A DNA stretch of 64,000 nucleotides from Micromonospora sp. WMMD1102 (lineage in GTDB: Bacteria; Actinomycetota; Actinomycetes; Mycobacteriales; Micromonosporaceae), in NCBI RefSeq assembly GCF_029626265.1, contig NZ_JARUBN010000001.1, positions 992,001-1,056,000 of the forward strand. The letters run 5' to 3'. Position 1 is the stretch's first letter. Every line of letters begins with the position of its first letter. The position numbers and the translations under genes were made by a program. A model generated the notes under the pieces. That model saw only the letters and a list, made by a program, of their open reading frames with translations. It ran no database searches and had not been told where the DNA came from. Shown here piece by piece: positions 27,461-37,670 of the stretch.

Positions 27461-29221
27461 GTGACCACCGTCGCACCCAAGCCGATCGTGACCCGGCCCT
27501 GGCCGGTCCGCCAGCCGGTCAAGGGCTCGGCATTCACGCGGCTGCTGCGTACGACGGACGCGAAGCAGATCGGGATCATGTATATGGTCACCGCGTTCGC
27601 GTTCTTCATGATCGGTGGCCTGATGGCGCTGCTGATGCGCGCCGAGCTGGCCCGGCCGGGGCTCCAGTTCCTGTCGCCGGAGCAGTACAACCAGCTCTTC
27701 ACCATGCACGGCACGATCATGCTGCTCTTCTTCGCTACGCCGATCGTCTTCGCGTTCGCGAACTTCGTGGTGCCGATCCAGATCGGCGCGCCGGACGTGT
27801 CGTTCCCCCGGCTGAACAGCTTCGCGTACTGGCTCTACCTGTTCGGCGGGACGCTGGCGATGGGCGGCTTCCTGACCCCCGGCGGGGCGGCCGACTTCGG
27901 CTGGTTCGCGTACACCCCGCTGAGCAACGTCGAGCACTCGCCCGGGGTCGGCGCGAACATGTGGATCGTCGGCCTGGCCATCTCCGGTCTGGGCACGATC
28001 CTCGGTGGCGTCAACATGATCACGACGATCCTGACGCTCCGGGCGCCCGGCATGACGATGTTCCGGATGCCGATCTTCACCTGGAACATCCTGGTCACCA
28101 GCCTCCTGGTGATCATGGTCTTCCCGCTGCTCGCGGCGGCCCTCTTCGCGCTCGCCGCGGACCGGATCCTCGGCGCGCACGTCTTCGACGCCGAGACCGG
28201 CGGGCCGATGCTCTGGCAGCACCTCTTCTGGTTCTTCGGGCACCCCGAGGTCTACATCGTCGCGCTGCCGTTCTTCGGCATCATCAGCGAGGTCATCCCG
28301 GTCTTCTCCCGCAAGCCGATCTTCGGCTACAAGGGCCTGGTCGGCGCCACCATCGCGATCGCGGCGCTCTCGATGAGCGTCTGGGCGCACCACATGTTCG
28401 CCACCGGCCAGGTGCTGCTGCCGTTCTTCTCGTTCCTGAGCTTCCTCATCGCCGTGCCGACCGGCATGAAGTTCTTCAACTGGATCGGCACGATGTGGCG
28501 GGGCCAGATCAGCTTCGAGAGCCCGATGCTCTGGTCGATCGGCTTCCTGGTCACCTTCCTCTTCGGCGGCCTCACCGGCGTACTGCTGGCCAGCCCGCCT
28601 GTCGACTTCCACGTCTCCGACTCGTACTTCGTGGTGGCGCACTTCCACTACGTGCTCTTCGGCACCATCGTCTTCGCCGTCTACGCCGGCATCTACTTCT
28701 GGTTCCCGAAGATGTTCGGCCGGATGCTGGACGAGCGACTCGGCAAGGTGCACTTCTGGCTGACCTTCATCGGCTTCCACACCACGTTCCTGGTGCAGCA
28801 CTGGCTCGGCAACGAGGGCATGCCCCGGCGGTACGCCGACTACCAGGCGATCGACAACTTCACCACGCTGAACATGATCTCCACGATCGGTTCGTTCATC
28901 ACCGGCATCTCGACCCTGCCGTTCCTCTACAACGTCTGGAAGTCGTACAAGGCCGGTCCGGTGGTCGAGGTCGAGGACCCGTGGGGGCACGGCAACTCGC
29001 TGGAGTGGGCGACCAGCTCCCCGCCGCCGCTGCGCAACTTCGACCGGATGCCCCGGATCCGCTCCGAGCGGCCGGCGTTCGACCACAAGTACCCGGAACT
29101 GGCTGCCGGCGGGCAGTCGCTGGCCGGCCCGCCCGAGGGTGGCGCCAAGCCGCTGACCAGCGAATCCGACCACGGCGCCAGCTATACCGAGGACACCGCC
29201 AGCAACGTCGACAAGCGGTAG
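27461..29221 (+). CDS. ctaD: Cytochrome c oxidase subunit I
   Basis: The heme-copper oxygen-reducing subunit of the aa3 terminal oxidase, 586 residues, twelve transmembrane helices. Landmarks are [15 protein letters not shown] (heme a ligand His), [18 protein letters not shown] with the Cu-B His cross-linked to Tyr, [10 protein letters not shown] with two Cu-B His residues, and [12 protein letters not shown] with the heme a3 and heme a ligands. The start is GTG 27461 with CCGGAGG upstream. A TATTCT at 27387-27392 is a likely -10 box. The other subunits are not in this window; actinobacteria often encode ctaD apart from ctaC-ctaE. Confidence 0.96.
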   Translation: MTTVAPKPIVTRPWPVRQPVKGSAFTRLLRTTDAKQIGIMYMVTAFAFFMIGGLMALLMRAELARPGLQFLSPEQYNQLFTMHGTIMLLFFATPIVFAFANFVVPIQIGAPDVSFPRLNSFAYWLYLFGGTLAMGGFLTPGGAADFGWFAYTPLSNVEHSPGVGANMWIVGLAISGLGTILGGVNMITTILTLRAPGMTMFRMPIFTWNILVTSLLVIMVFPLLAAALFALAADRILGAHVFDAETGGPMLWQHLFWFFGHPEVYIVALPFFGIISEVIPVFSRKPIFGYKGLVGATIAIAALSMSVWAHHMFATGQVLLPFFSFLSFLIAVPTGMKFFNWIGTMWRGQISFESPMLWSIGFLVTFLFGGLTGVLLASPPVDFHVSDSYFVVAHFHYVLFGTIVFAVYAGIYFWFPKMFGRMLDERLGKVHFWLTFIGFHTTFLVQHWLGNEGMPRRYADYQAIDNFTTLNMISTIGSFITGISTLPFLYNVWKSYKAGPVVEVEDPWGHGNSLEWATSSPPPLRNFDRMPRIRSERPAFDHKYPELAAGGQSLAGPPEGGAKPLTSESDHGASYTEDTASNVDKR

Positions 29222-29239
29222 TCCAGCCCGCCCGATCTC

Positions 29240-29274
29240 GCGGCCGGCACCAGGAGAACTCCGGTGCCGGCCGC
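29240..29274 (+). terminator. Terminator hairpin after ctaD
   Basis: GCGGCCGGCACC (29240-29251) pairs perfectly with GGTGCCGGCCGC (29263-29274), and the loop can add a GGAG/CTCC pair. It begins 19 bases after the ctaD stop. Confidence 0.75.
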
Positions 29275-29275
29275 A

Positions 29276-29309
29276 GGCACTCTCACGCTTCCGGCACTCT
29301 CACGCTCCC
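29276..29309. repeat. 17-bp tandem duplication between ctaD and the MFS gene
   Basis: GGCACTCTCACGCTTCC at 29276-29292 is followed by the same sequence with one change at 29293-29309. Related CGCGCTTCCGGTCG fragments continue to about 29340. Confidence 0.75.
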
Positions 29310-29360
29310 GGTCGGTCGCCTCGCGCTTCCGGTCGCTCGCGTTTTCGGCCGCAGGCGTCC

Positions 29361-30614
29361 TCACGCCTTCGTCGGAGTAGCCGGCCGGCCGGCTCCGGCG
29401 GCTCCGGGGGCCCCGGTGGCGTCGGCGGGGACCGGCCGTGCGGCCGCGGCGCGGCGGCGGCGCAGCTCGACGGGGAGCAGGGTCAGCCCGAGCAGCGTGC
29501 CGACCAGGCCGGTGGCGACGAACCCCCAGGCGGGTGCGGAGGCGTCCATCACCGCGCCGGCCAGTGGCGCGCCGAGGGCGAGCCCCACCGTGAGCGCCGA
29601 GTTCTGTAGACCCATCGCCTCACCCCGGGCCCCGGACGGGGCGAGCTGGCTCACCGCGTGCGAGGTGGCGGCCAGCGCCGGTGCGCAGAGCAGCCCGGCC
29701 GGGAGCAGGGCGAGGCAGAGCGTCCACCACTGCCGGCCGCCGAGTCCGACCGGTACCGTGCAGATCCCGAGCAGCACGACGATGGCCAGCGGCGGGGCCG
29801 GCCGGGTCAGCATGCCGTACGCGAAGCCGCCGACCAGGGAACAGACGGCCCAGACGGCTAGCACCAGCCCGGTCCAGTGCACCTGGTCGGCGTCACGCAG
29901 CACGGCCACCACGGCGACGTCGGTGCCGCCGAGCACCAGGGTGGCGGCGGCGGTGATCGCCAGCATCCCGACCAGCCGGGGCGTCAGCCACTCCCGGCGG
30001 GCCGGCGTGGCCCCGTGTGCCGCCGGCTCGCCACCGTCCCGGGTCGGCGGGTCGAGCCAGACCAGCGCCCCGCCCGCCAGCAGGATGCCGGCGCCGACCA
30101 GCAGCAGGGTGGCCCGGGGCGACACGCTGGTGGCCAGCAGCACCGCCACGGCCGGGCCGACCATGAAGGACAGCTCGACCCCCATCGAGTCCAGCGCGTA
30201 CGCCGGCCGGCGCCGCTGCTCCGGCACCAGCGCGGCGATCGACTGCCGGACCACCGAGAAGACCGGCAGGGTCAGCAGCCCGGCAAGCAGCGCCCCGCCC
30301 AGCAGCACCGGGTACGGCATCAGCGGCGCGCCGAACCAGAACGCCGCCTCGGCGACGGTGGTCAGCACGAGTACCGGCCGGAGGCCCCGCCGGTCCACCA
30401 GCCGGCCCAGCACCGGGGCGGAGAGCGCGGAGCCGACCGTCATCGCCGCACCCCCCAGCCCGGCCGCCGCGTACCCGTGCCCGAGGTGCGTCACCACATA
30501 GAGGGTGAGCGCCAGCAGGGTCATCGTCTTGGGGATCCGGACCAGCAGGGCGAGCAGCATCAGGGACCGGACTCCGGGCAGCGCCAGCGTCTCCCGGTAG
30601 GGCGTGAGTGTCAT
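29361..30614 (-). CDS. MFS transporter (drug-efflux type)
   Basis: A 417-residue twelve-helix major facilitator. The loop between helices 2 and 3 reads GRLVDRRGLRPVLVL, the conserved motif A of the superfamily, and repeats in weaker form in the second half. The tail is Arg/Ala-rich. It is most like actinobacterial multidrug or sugar exporters; substrate unknown. I chose ATG 30614, which has GGAGGTGA upstream, over the ATG at 30641. Confidence 0.83.
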   Translation of the reverse strand: MTLTPYRETLALPGVRSLMLLALLVRIPKTMTLLALTLYVVTHLGHGYAAAGLGGAAMTVGSALSAPVLGRLVDRRGLRPVLVLTTVAEAAFWFGAPLMPYPVLLGGALLAGLLTLPVFSVVRQSIAALVPEQRRRPAYALDSMGVELSFMVGPAVAVLLATSVSPRATLLLVGAGILLAGGALVWLDPPTRDGGEPAAHGATPARREWLTPRLVGMLAITAAATLVLGGTDVAVVAVLRDADQVHWTGLVLAVWAVCSLVGGFAYGMLTRPAPPLAIVVLLGICTVPVGLGGRQWWTLCLALLPAGLLCAPALAATSHAVSQLAPSGARGEAMGLQNSALTVGLALGAPLAGAVMDASAPAWGFVATGLVGTLLGLTLLPVELRRRRAAAARPVPADATGAPGAAGAGRPATPTKA

Positions 30615-30681
30615 CTCGGGCGGGTCACCTCCGGCCGCCATCCTGCCCGGCCGGTGTGACGTACCCGGTGGCGCCGCCGGC

Positions 30682-31263
30682 TCAGGTCCGGGGCGTACCC
30701 CGCAGGGTCACGCCGGCCTCCCGGAGCATGCCCAGCGCCGCGTCGGTGCTGCCCGGGTCCACCCCGGCGGTCAGGTCGAGCAGTACGGTGGTGGCGAAGC
30801 CGGACCGGGCGGCGTCCAGCGCGGTGGCCCGGACACAGTGGTCGGTGGCGATCCCGACCACCTCGACGCGGTCGACCGCCCGCTCCCGGAGCCAGTCCGC
30901 CAGCCCCTGCGCCCCCTCGGCCGGCTCGGTGGTCCCCTCGAATCCGGAGTACGCCGCCGCCCGCTCGCCCTTGCGGAACACCGCCTCGATCCGGTCGGTG
31001 GCCAGGTCCGGATGGAACTGCGAGCCCTCGGTGCCGGCGACGCAGTGCCGGGGCCAGGAGTCCACGTAGTCGGGCGGGTCACCGAAGTGCGCCCCCGGAT
31101 CGACGTGGTAGTCCTTGGTCGCCACGACGTGCTCCCAGCGGTCCGGCTCGGCCGCCAGCAGCCGGGAGATCCCGGCCGCCACCCCGGCCCCGCCGGCCAC
31201 GGCGAGGGAGCCGCCCTCGCAGAAGTCGTTCTGCACGTCGACGATGATCAGTGCTCGGCTCAT
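30682..31263 (-). CDS. pncA: Nicotinamidase
   Basis: Hydrolyses nicotinamide to nicotinate in NAD salvage; in mycobacteria the same enzyme activates pyrazinamide. The catalytic triad is visible as D9 (IIVDVQNDF), K98 (FRKGE) and C143 (TDHCVRAT), and metal ligands D51, H53 and H59 are in TKDYHVDPGAHF. At 193 residues it has the usual length. Its ATG begins two bases after the pncB stop, with GGAAGG inside the pncB end, so the two genes form one operon: PncA makes the substrate of PncB. Confidence 0.93.
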   Translation of the reverse strand: MSRALIIVDVQNDFCEGGSLAVAGGAGVAAGISRLLAAEPDRWEHVVATKDYHVDPGAHFGDPPDYVDSWPRHCVAGTEGSQFHPDLATDRIEAVFRKGERAAAYSGFEGTTEPAEGAQGLADWLRERAVDRVEVVGIATDHCVRATALDAARSGFATTVLLDLTAGVDPGSTDAALGMLREAGVTLRGTPRT

Positions 31264-31265
31264 GC

Positions 31266-32564
31266 TCACCCTTCCGGCTGGTCGGCGGCGACGACGGTGA
31301 CCGGGACGGTCGGGTCGCCCGCCGAGAGCTTGAGTCCCTCCCACGGGATGGAGATCAGGCACTGCCGCAGGTGCTCCCGGGACTCGGCGAGGCTCGGCAG
31401 CGGTCCCGGCTCGCCGCCGGTGACGTACCGCCGCTGCAACGCCCGGTCGCCGGGGCGCGGCTCGGGCGCGCCCTGCGAGACGACGACCTCCTCGGTGGCG
31501 GTGCCGCTGGGCTTGTGCCGGCGGACGGCCGTCTTGCGCCCGCCGACCGTCGCCTTGTGCTCGGAGCGCTTCACCACCGGGCGGCCGTCCACCTCGACCA
31601 GCTTGTAGACCAGCCCGGCGGTCGGTGCGCCGGAGCCGGTCACCACGGCGGTGCCGGCGCCGTACATGTCGACCGGTTCGGCGGCGAGCGCCGCGATGGC
31701 GTACTCGTCGAGGTCGCCGGAAACGATGATCTTGGTCTCGGTGGCGCCGAGCGAGTCCAGGAGTTCCCGGGAGTGCTGGGCCAGCACGGCGAGGTCACCG
31801 GAGTCGATCCGCACCGCCCGCAGGTCGGGGCCGGCCACCGCGATCGCGTTCCGGATGCCCTGGGCGATGTCGTAGGTGTCGACGAGCAGCGTGGTGCTCT
31901 TGCCCTGCGCCGCGACCTGCGAGGCGAACGCGGCCGGCTCGTCGTCGTGCAGCAGGGTGAACGCGTGCGCGGCGGTGCCGGCGGTCGGTATCCGGTAGCG
32001 CTGCCCGGCGGCCAGGTTGGAGGTGTAGCCGAACCCGGCCAGGTAACTGGCCCGGGCGGCGGCCACCGCCGCCGCCTCGTTGGCCCGCCGGGACCCCATC
32101 TCGATCAGGGTACGACCACGGGCCGCCGTCACCATCCGGGCCGCCGCCGCCGCGATCGCCGCGTCGTGGTTGAGCACCGACAGCGTCAGCGTCTCCAACA
32201 GTACGCACTCGGCGAAGGTGCCGGAGACGGTCAGGATCGGCGAACCCGGGAAGTACAGCTCGCCCTCGGCGTAGCCGTCGATGTCGCCGCTGAACCGGTA
32301 GGTCGACAGCCATTCGGCGGTCGGCCGGTCCACCACCCCGGTCTGCTCGAGGAAGGCGATCTCCGCCTCGTCGAACCGGAAGTCGGCGAGCAGTTCGACA
32401 AGTCGCCCGGTGCCGGCGACCACGCCGTAGCGGCGGCCGGTCGGCAGCCGGCGGGTGAAGACCTCGAAGACGCAGTGCCGGTCGGCGGTGCCGTCGCGGA
32501 GGGCGGCGCTGACCATGGTCAACTCGTAGTGGTCGGTGAGCAACGCGGGGCGGGAACTGTGCAC
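31266..32564 (-). CDS. pncB: Nicotinate phosphoribosyltransferase
   Basis: Makes nicotinate mononucleotide from nicotinate, PRPP and ATP (Preiss-Handler pathway). The 432-residue protein shows LLTDHYELTMVSAALRDG at the N-terminus, the active-site histidine region VLNHDAAIAAAA, EMGSRRANEAAAVAAARASY, and RIDSGDLAVLA with ISGDLDEY-like VSGDLDEYAI near the phosphate site. The start is GTG 32564. A TAGGCT box ends six bases upstream, so the pncB-pncA mRNA is probably leaderless. In M. tuberculosis pncB1 also borders clpS, matching the order here. Confidence 0.93.
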   Translation of the reverse strand: MHSSRPALLTDHYELTMVSAALRDGTADRHCVFEVFTRRLPTGRRYGVVAGTGRLVELLADFRFDEAEIAFLEQTGVVDRPTAEWLSTYRFSGDIDGYAEGELYFPGSPILTVSGTFAECVLLETLTLSVLNHDAAIAAAAARMVTAARGRTLIEMGSRRANEAAAVAAARASYLAGFGYTSNLAAGQRYRIPTAGTAAHAFTLLHDDEPAAFASQVAAQGKSTTLLVDTYDIAQGIRNAIAVAGPDLRAVRIDSGDLAVLAQHSRELLDSLGATETKIIVSGDLDEYAIAALAAEPVDMYGAGTAVVTGSGAPTAGLVYKLVEVDGRPVVKRSEHKATVGGRKTAVRRHKPSGTATEEVVVSQGAPEPRPGDRALQRRYVTGGEPGPLPSLAESREHLRQCLISIPWEGLKLSAGDPTVPVTVVAADQPEG

Positions 32565-32570
32565 CAGGCC

Positions 32571-32576
32571 AGCCTA
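32571..32576 (-). promoter_or_regulatory. -10 box of pncB-pncA, six bases from the GTG start
   Basis: On the minus strand TAGGCT is followed by GGCCTG and then the GTG at 32564. The spacing predicts a transcript that starts at the start codon. A TGTGTG at the -35 position is a weak match. Confidence 0.65.
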
Positions 32577-32655
32577 AGCGTGCCGCGCCGCCGCACACAG
32601 GCTGCTCCGCCCGGCCGAGCACGCCGCCCGGCCGAGCAGGCTCCGCAATGTCGCG

Positions 32656-32702
32656 CGGCGCCCGTTTCCGCGGCGCCCGTTTCCGCGCGGCGCCCGTTTC
32701 CG
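32656..32702. repeat. Three 15-bp repeats downstream of the LuxR gene
   Basis: CGGCGCCCGTTTCCG occurs at 32656-32670, 32671-32685 and 32688-32702, just after the stop of the LuxR regulator (32716) on its downstream side. Confidence 0.9.
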
Positions 32703-32715
32703 CGGGCCGCTCGGC

Positions 32716-35394
32716 TCAGCGGTCCGGCTCGCCCTCCTGCTCCGGTATCGCCTTCAACGCGGGCCACAGCTCGCCGCGCCCGGCCACCCCGAGCTTGTTG
32801 TAGACCCGCTGGAGGTGGTTCTCCACGGTCCTGGTGGAGATGTAGAGCTGCTCGGCGATGTTCCGGCTGGCCAGGCCCCGGGCGGCCAGCCTGGCGATCT
32901 GCCGTTCCCGGTCGGTCAGCGCCGGCTGGCGGACCGACAGCGCGGGTGTACGCAGCACGTCGCAGCGCCGGAGCAGCCCGGCCAGCCGCAGGTTCGCCTC
33001 GTGCGACCGGTTCGACCGGGCCGCCCGCAGCCTGGTCACCGCCCGGCTGGTCGCCTCGGCCGCGAAGACGTTGAGGCCGAGTTCGGCGAAACCGTCCGCG
33101 ACCGCGAGCAACTGGTCGCCGGAGTGGCCGTACTCGGCCCGGGCGTGCCGGGCGACCAGCGCCGGCAGTGGGCCGTCGACCGTCTCGCTCAGCTCGGTCA
33201 GCCGCTGGGCGACGGTGCGCCGCCGGCCGGTGACGGTCGGCTCGCCGACCTCGATGTCGGCCCGGCCCAGCCGCACCAGGTCGTGCAGGGCCAGCACCTC
33301 GTGGCCGGCGAAGCCGTCCGCTTCGAGCCGGTGGACCAGCTCGCGGAGGGTGCCGACCGCGGTGGCGAGTTCACCGGTGGTGGCCTGCACGGTCGCCCGG
33401 GCCTGTTCGAGCCAGGGATAGAGCACGGCCATCCCGGAGGTCTGCGACCGGTCCGACTCGGCCATCGCCTCCATCGCCGAGGCGACGTCGCCGCGCATCG
33501 CCGCCGCCTGGGCCCGCTCCGCGTGTGCCAGCCCGGCGAAGACCCGGCTGGTGGCGAGGACCGCACAGGCGCCGAGGCTGGTCCGCAGCGCCTCGCCGGT
33601 CTGGCCGCGCAACCGGGCCGCCTGGGCCCGCAGGATCGAGAGGTAGCCGGAGCCGAGCCGGAAGTCGCCCGCGTCGGCCAGGTCGGCGAACTCGGCGGCG
33701 ACGATCGCGTCGATCCCGGCCAGGTCACCGGCGAGTGCCAGCCGGGTGCCCCGGGCCAGCTCCAGGGCAAGTTGCAGGTAGGGCATCTCGGCACGCCACT
33801 GCGCGGCCTCGGCGGCCACCCCGTCGACGGCCCGGCCGCTGAGCGTCAGCTCGCCCCGGGCGGCCTGTAGATGCGCGATGGTGCACCGGGCCAGGCCCCG
33901 GGCGGCGACCGTGGCGGCCGGCCGGTCGAGCACCGAGCGGCTCAGCCGCAGCGCCTCGGCGCACTCCAGCCGGTGCAGCCGCATGATCGCCTCGAAGGCG
34001 ACCACCCGGGCCCGGTCGGCCGGGTCGGTCAGCCGTTCCGCGTCCGCCGCGATCTCGGCCACCGTGGACTCCCGGTCGAGTCCCCAGTACGACACCATCC
34101 CGCGTACGGTCAGCCACCGGCTGCGCCGCTCGTCCGAGGAGATCTGGTCGGCGACCGAGTCGAGTACCCGGATCGCCTCCTCGGCCTGGTCGCCGAACAT
34201 CAGGATGGTGGCCAGCAACTCCGCCGCCTGGTAGCCGCCACCGGCCTCCAGCGCGGCCCGGGCCAGCCTGGCGGCGAGCGGTACGTCGAACTGGCTGAAC
34301 GCCTGGCCGCCGGCGCGCAGCAGCAGCGCCGGGTCCTGCGCGGTGCCGGAGTCCAGCCGCCACACCGCCACCCGGAGCAGGTCGTCGCGGCGCCGGGTGC
34401 CGGCCTGCTCGACCAGCTCGGCGAGGTGGGCGTTGAGCCGGCGGGCCCGGGTCACCGGGCACCGGCGCCGGACCACCTCGCCGTAGAGCGGATGGGCGAG
34501 CCGGACGTCCGAGCGGCGGTCGTGCACGTCGACCCGGATCAGGCCGCGTTCCTCGGCGGTCTCCACACTGGAGCTGTCGGTGGCCCGGTGCAGCAGGGTC
34601 AGCCCGATCGGCTCGCCCATCGCGACCAGCTCGACGACCGCGCGTACCCCCGGGTCGAGCTGGCCGATCCGGGCGTCGATCAGTTTGTCCAGGCTGGGCG
34701 AGAGCTGGCTGCGGCCGGTCCAGCGCCAGACGCCGTACGTCCGGGTCAGTTCGTCGCTGGCGTGTGCCGCGATCACCAGTTCCCGGAGCATCAGGGCGTT
34801 GCCGGCGGAGAGCCGGTACAGCCGGTCCGCCGACGGCGCGTCCATCGGGTCGCCGAGCATCGCGGTGAGCAGTTCGTTGCTGTCGGCCTCGGTCAGCGGG
34901 CCCAGCTCGGCGTGGTCGACCAGGTCGTCCGTCCACAGCGCGCGGATCGGCAGCGGCACCGCCTCGCCGCTGCGCAGCGTGCCGAGCACCGTCGCGTTGT
35001 CGGAGCGTGCGATCAGATAGACCAGGGCGGCCGAGGAGGGGTCGAGCAGGTGCGCGTCGTCGATGCCGATCACGATCCGCCGACCGGCGGCCTGCTGGTG
35101 CAGCGCGTCGACGGCCCAGCGCATGACGCCGGCCGGGGTGAGGCCGGCGGGCTGGTCCGCCGGGAGCACCTGGGCGAGGCCGCCGAACGGGATGCCGGCG
35201 GTGGCGATGTTGGCGGAGGCGGACCAGACGGCGCAGTCCTGTGCGGCCAGCCCGGCCAGCGCCTCGGCGAGCAGCCGGCTCTTGCCGACTCCGGCGGTGC
35301 CGCTGAAGAAGATTCCTCGGCTTCCCGGACTGGTGGCGGCGCTCACCAACCGGCTGAGTTCATCCGTTCGACCAACGAAGCCCCACCGCCTCAT
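32716..35394 (-). CDS. LuxR-family regulator with AAA/NACHT-like ATPase (LAL type)
   Basis: A large 892-residue regulator of the MalT/LAL kind. The ATPase has Walker A FFSGTAGVGKSRLLAEALAG (about 31-50) and Walker B RIVIGIDDAHLLDPSS; a long TPR-like helical region follows, and the C-terminus is a LuxR helix-turn-helix: LTDRERQIARLAARGLASRN and STRTVENHLQRVYNKLGV. Such proteins switch on target genes when a ligand binds. No ribosome site precedes ATG 35394 (an ATG 27 bases earlier also lacks one); TATATG at about 35403-35408 on the minus strand may be a -10 box for a leaderless start. Neighbours do not reveal the target. Confidence 0.87.
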   Translation of the reverse strand: MRRWGFVGRTDELSRLVSAATSPGSRGIFFSGTAGVGKSRLLAEALAGLAAQDCAVWSASANIATAGIPFGGLAQVLPADQPAGLTPAGVMRWAVDALHQQAAGRRIVIGIDDAHLLDPSSAALVYLIARSDNATVLGTLRSGEAVPLPIRALWTDDLVDHAELGPLTEADSNELLTAMLGDPMDAPSADRLYRLSAGNALMLRELVIAAHASDELTRTYGVWRWTGRSQLSPSLDKLIDARIGQLDPGVRAVVELVAMGEPIGLTLLHRATDSSSVETAEERGLIRVDVHDRRSDVRLAHPLYGEVVRRRCPVTRARRLNAHLAELVEQAGTRRRDDLLRVAVWRLDSGTAQDPALLLRAGGQAFSQFDVPLAARLARAALEAGGGYQAAELLATILMFGDQAEEAIRVLDSVADQISSDERRSRWLTVRGMVSYWGLDRESTVAEIAADAERLTDPADRARVVAFEAIMRLHRLECAEALRLSRSVLDRPAATVAARGLARCTIAHLQAARGELTLSGRAVDGVAAEAAQWRAEMPYLQLALELARGTRLALAGDLAGIDAIVAAEFADLADAGDFRLGSGYLSILRAQAARLRGQTGEALRTSLGACAVLATSRVFAGLAHAERAQAAAMRGDVASAMEAMAESDRSQTSGMAVLYPWLEQARATVQATTGELATAVGTLRELVHRLEADGFAGHEVLALHDLVRLGRADIEVGEPTVTGRRRTVAQRLTELSETVDGPLPALVARHARAEYGHSGDQLLAVADGFAELGLNVFAAEATSRAVTRLRAARSNRSHEANLRLAGLLRRCDVLRTPALSVRQPALTDRERQIARLAARGLASRNIAEQLYISTRTVENHLQRVYNKLGVAGRGELWPALKAIPEQEGEPDR

Positions 35395-35564
35395 CGGGGC
35401 AGCATATAGACCGGATGCCATCCGCGCGCGCCTGGTGACTGAACGAATTTGAGTAGCTCGCCGGCCATCCATGAGTATCGTTGGTGCTCGTAGTGTGCGG
35501 GCATCGACACGTAGCGTTCCGATATTCGGCGGGCTCCTGCCGCCACCACCACCTGTCGATCCCC

Positions 35565-35660
35565 GACGACGGCTGCGGTGCCGACCACGGCAGCCGCCGG
35601 CAGTGGTGCCGACGACGGCAGTGGTGCCGACCACGACGGTGGTCCGCCGACGGCAGCGGT
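35565..35660. repeat. Imperfect 18-bp repeats in the LuxR/dynamin-like intergenic region
   Basis: The 307-base gap at 35395-35701 contains four or five degenerate copies of GACGACGGCAGTGGTGCC, best at 35611-35628. No gene is evident in the gap. Confidence 0.6.
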
Positions 35661-35701
35661 CCCGGCCGGAACGTTCCGGCCGCTGGGAGGTGGACACCGC
35701 G

Positions 35702-37309
35702 ATGGAGTTCCGCTCGCTCCCCGTCTCCGGGCCGCCGGGCAGCTCCGGCACCCGGACGCCCCGCCGTGGCTGCGGCGACGAGCCGGCGCTGGTCGAGCCC
35801 CCGCCGCACGAACCGCTCGCCGTGATCACGGTCGGGCCGTCGGCCGAAGACCGCCGCGCCGTGCTCGCCGGACTGCTCGGGCCCGCCGCCCCGCCGCTGC
35901 GGGTACCGCCGGGCAGCTTCCTGGTGGTCGACCACGCGCCGACGCCGGGTGGCGCCGCCTACGTACCCGGGCTGCGCTCTCCCCGGGAGTACCGGCCGGA
36001 GCCGGTCGGCGCCGGCCCGGCGCTGGCCCGTCCGCCGCGCCGGGTCGAGCTGACCGTGCCGGACCCGCTGCTGCGGCACTTCACCCTGGTCGACGCGCCG
36101 GACACCGGCACCCTCGGTGTGGCCGGCGGCCGGGTGGTCCGCGACGCCGTCCGCCGGGGTGGCGCGCTGCTCTACGTCCTCCCCGCCGACCAGCCGGTCG
36201 CCGCCACCGAGCTGGACCTGCTCGCCGAGGTGGCGGAGGAGACCGCCGTGTTCCTGGTCGGCACCCCGGGCACCGCCCACCCCCGGTCCGCCGGGCCGGA
36301 CCCCGCCGCCCGCACCCGCAGCACCGACGGTCCGGCACCGCCGTCCGACGCCGAGGGTGTGGAACGGCCGTCCGACGCGGAACCGCCGTCCGACGCCGAG
36401 GATGCGGAACCATCACCGGCCGAGCACGGTCCGGAGAGCTGGCTGGAGGCACGCCGCGCCACCCTGGTGGCGGCGGTGCCCGCGCTCGCCGGGGTGGACT
36501 GGATCGACCTCGACCCGGCCGCCGCCGACACCGCGTACCTGCGCCGGGCGCTCATCGACTGGGCCAGTGCCGAGGGACTGCGCCGGGCCAGCCTCACCTC
36601 GCCGGTGCCGCCCGGGGCCACCCGGGCAGTGCCGGTGGCACCGGCCGCCCGGACCTCGGACTGGGCCGAGCGGCTGGACCGGCGTTCCCGGGAACTGGCG
36701 CACCGGCTCCGCCAGGACATCGCGCTGGAGATCGCCGCCATCCACCTGCGCTGCGTGCGGGAGGTGGTCGGCGACGCCGGCGTACCGGGGCTGCCCGGCC
36801 TGCTTGACCGGGAGGTCGAGGCGCTCTCCCTGGAGGTGGTGGCGAGCTGCGACGCGGGTGTCGACAAGCTCCTGGCCGAGTCGCTCGCCCGGGTCTTCGG
36901 CGAGGTGCCCGACGAGGGCGTACGGCTGCGTGCCGCCGCGGCGGTCGGCTGGGGGCTCGCCGCCGACCGGGGCGCCCGGGACTTCGACCGGGTACTCCTG
37001 ATCCGGGAGACCGGTGAGGTCGAGACGGTGTACGGGCTCGGCGCGGTCGCCATGCTCGCCGGCTATCCGGGCGGTACCGGCGGAGCCATCCTGCCGCCGC
37101 TCGGGGTCGGCCTCTCCGGCGGCTGCTACCAGTACTGGCGCCGCCCGTTCCGGGCCGATCCGATCCGGGCCCGGTCCTGGCTGCGCCAGGCGCTGCGGGG
37201 GACCGAGCTGGAGCTGTGCCGCCAGGTGTCCCGGCGGTTCGAGGCGATCGCCGGGTCGCTTGCCGGCGTGCTGGCCGAGGCGGTCCGGCACGGCCGGCTA
37301 CTCGCCTGA
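35702..37309 (+). CDS. Dynamin-like P-loop protein with degenerate nucleotide-binding motifs
   Basis: A 535-residue protein of a kind often found in actinobacteria. Residues 41-60 ([20 protein letters not shown]) occupy the G1 position but lack GK[ST], and DAPD at 131-134 sits at the G3 position. Between 205 and 230 there is a PPSDAE repeat insertion. The C-terminal half is helical ([20 protein letters not shown]) and ends in a Gly-rich region ([12 protein letters not shown]). The layout recalls bacterial dynamin-like GTPases, but nucleotide binding is doubtful. ATG 35702 follows GGGAGGTGG. Placement next to clpS is not explained by known function. Confidence 0.6.
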   Translation: MEFRSLPVSGPPGSSGTRTPRRGCGDEPALVEPPPHEPLAVITVGPSAEDRRAVLAGLLGPAAPPLRVPPGSFLVVDHAPTPGGAAYVPGLRSPREYRPEPVGAGPALARPPRRVELTVPDPLLRHFTLVDAPDTGTLGVAGGRVVRDAVRRGGALLYVLPADQPVAATELDLLAEVAEETAVFLVGTPGTAHPRSAGPDPAARTRSTDGPAPPSDAEGVERPSDAEPPSDAEDAEPSPAEHGPESWLEARRATLVAAVPALAGVDWIDLDPAAADTAYLRRALIDWASAEGLRRASLTSPVPPGATRAVPVAPAARTSDWAERLDRRSRELAHRLRQDIALEIAAIHLRCVREVVGDAGVPGLPGLLDREVEALSLEVVASCDAGVDKLLAESLARVFGEVPDEGVRLRAAAAVGWGLAADRGARDFDRVLLIRETGEVETVYGLGAVAMLAGYPGGTGGAILPPLGVGLSGGCYQYWRRPFRADPIRARSWLRQALRGTELELCRQVSRRFEAIAGSLAGVLAEAVRHGRLLA

Positions 37310-37379
37310 GCGATCCGTCGCCGGGCCGGGCGGCGCTCCGGTTCCTCGCTTCCCGGTCGGCGGTGGCACGATGGGGGGC

Positions 37380-37670
37380 ATGGCCGCTCCACAGGTTGCA
37401 CCGGTCGACGCGCCGGACACCGACGAGGTGCCGGTCGCCGACCGGGCATGGGTGACGATCGTCTGGGACGACCCGGTCAACCTGATGTCGTACGTGACGT
37501 GGGTGTTCCAGAAACTGTTCGGCTACAGCCACGAGAAGGCCGAGAAACTGATGCTCGACGTGCACCACAAGGGCAAGGCGGTGGTGTCCAGCGGCGCCCG
37601 CGAGCGGATGGAGCACGACGCATCCCAGCTGCACGCGTACGGGCTGTGGGCGACGGTGGACCGGGCGTGA
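37380..37670 (+). CDS. clpS: ATP-dependent Clp protease adaptor ClpS
   Basis: Delivers N-end-rule substrates to ClpCP or ClpAP. The 96-residue protein has the core [20 protein letters not shown] (the DDPVN ligand pocket) and [20 protein letters not shown]. An upstream in-frame ATG at 37371 has a better-placed GGTGG site, so three more residues are possible. The next gene overlaps by four bases (GTGA), so clpS and the DUF2017 gene are translationally coupled, as in other actinobacteria. Confidence 0.92.
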   Translation: MAAPQVAPVDAPDTDEVPVADRAWVTIVWDDPVNLMSYVTWVFQKLFGYSHEKAEKLMLDVHHKGKAVVSSGARERMEHDASQLHAYGLWATVDRA

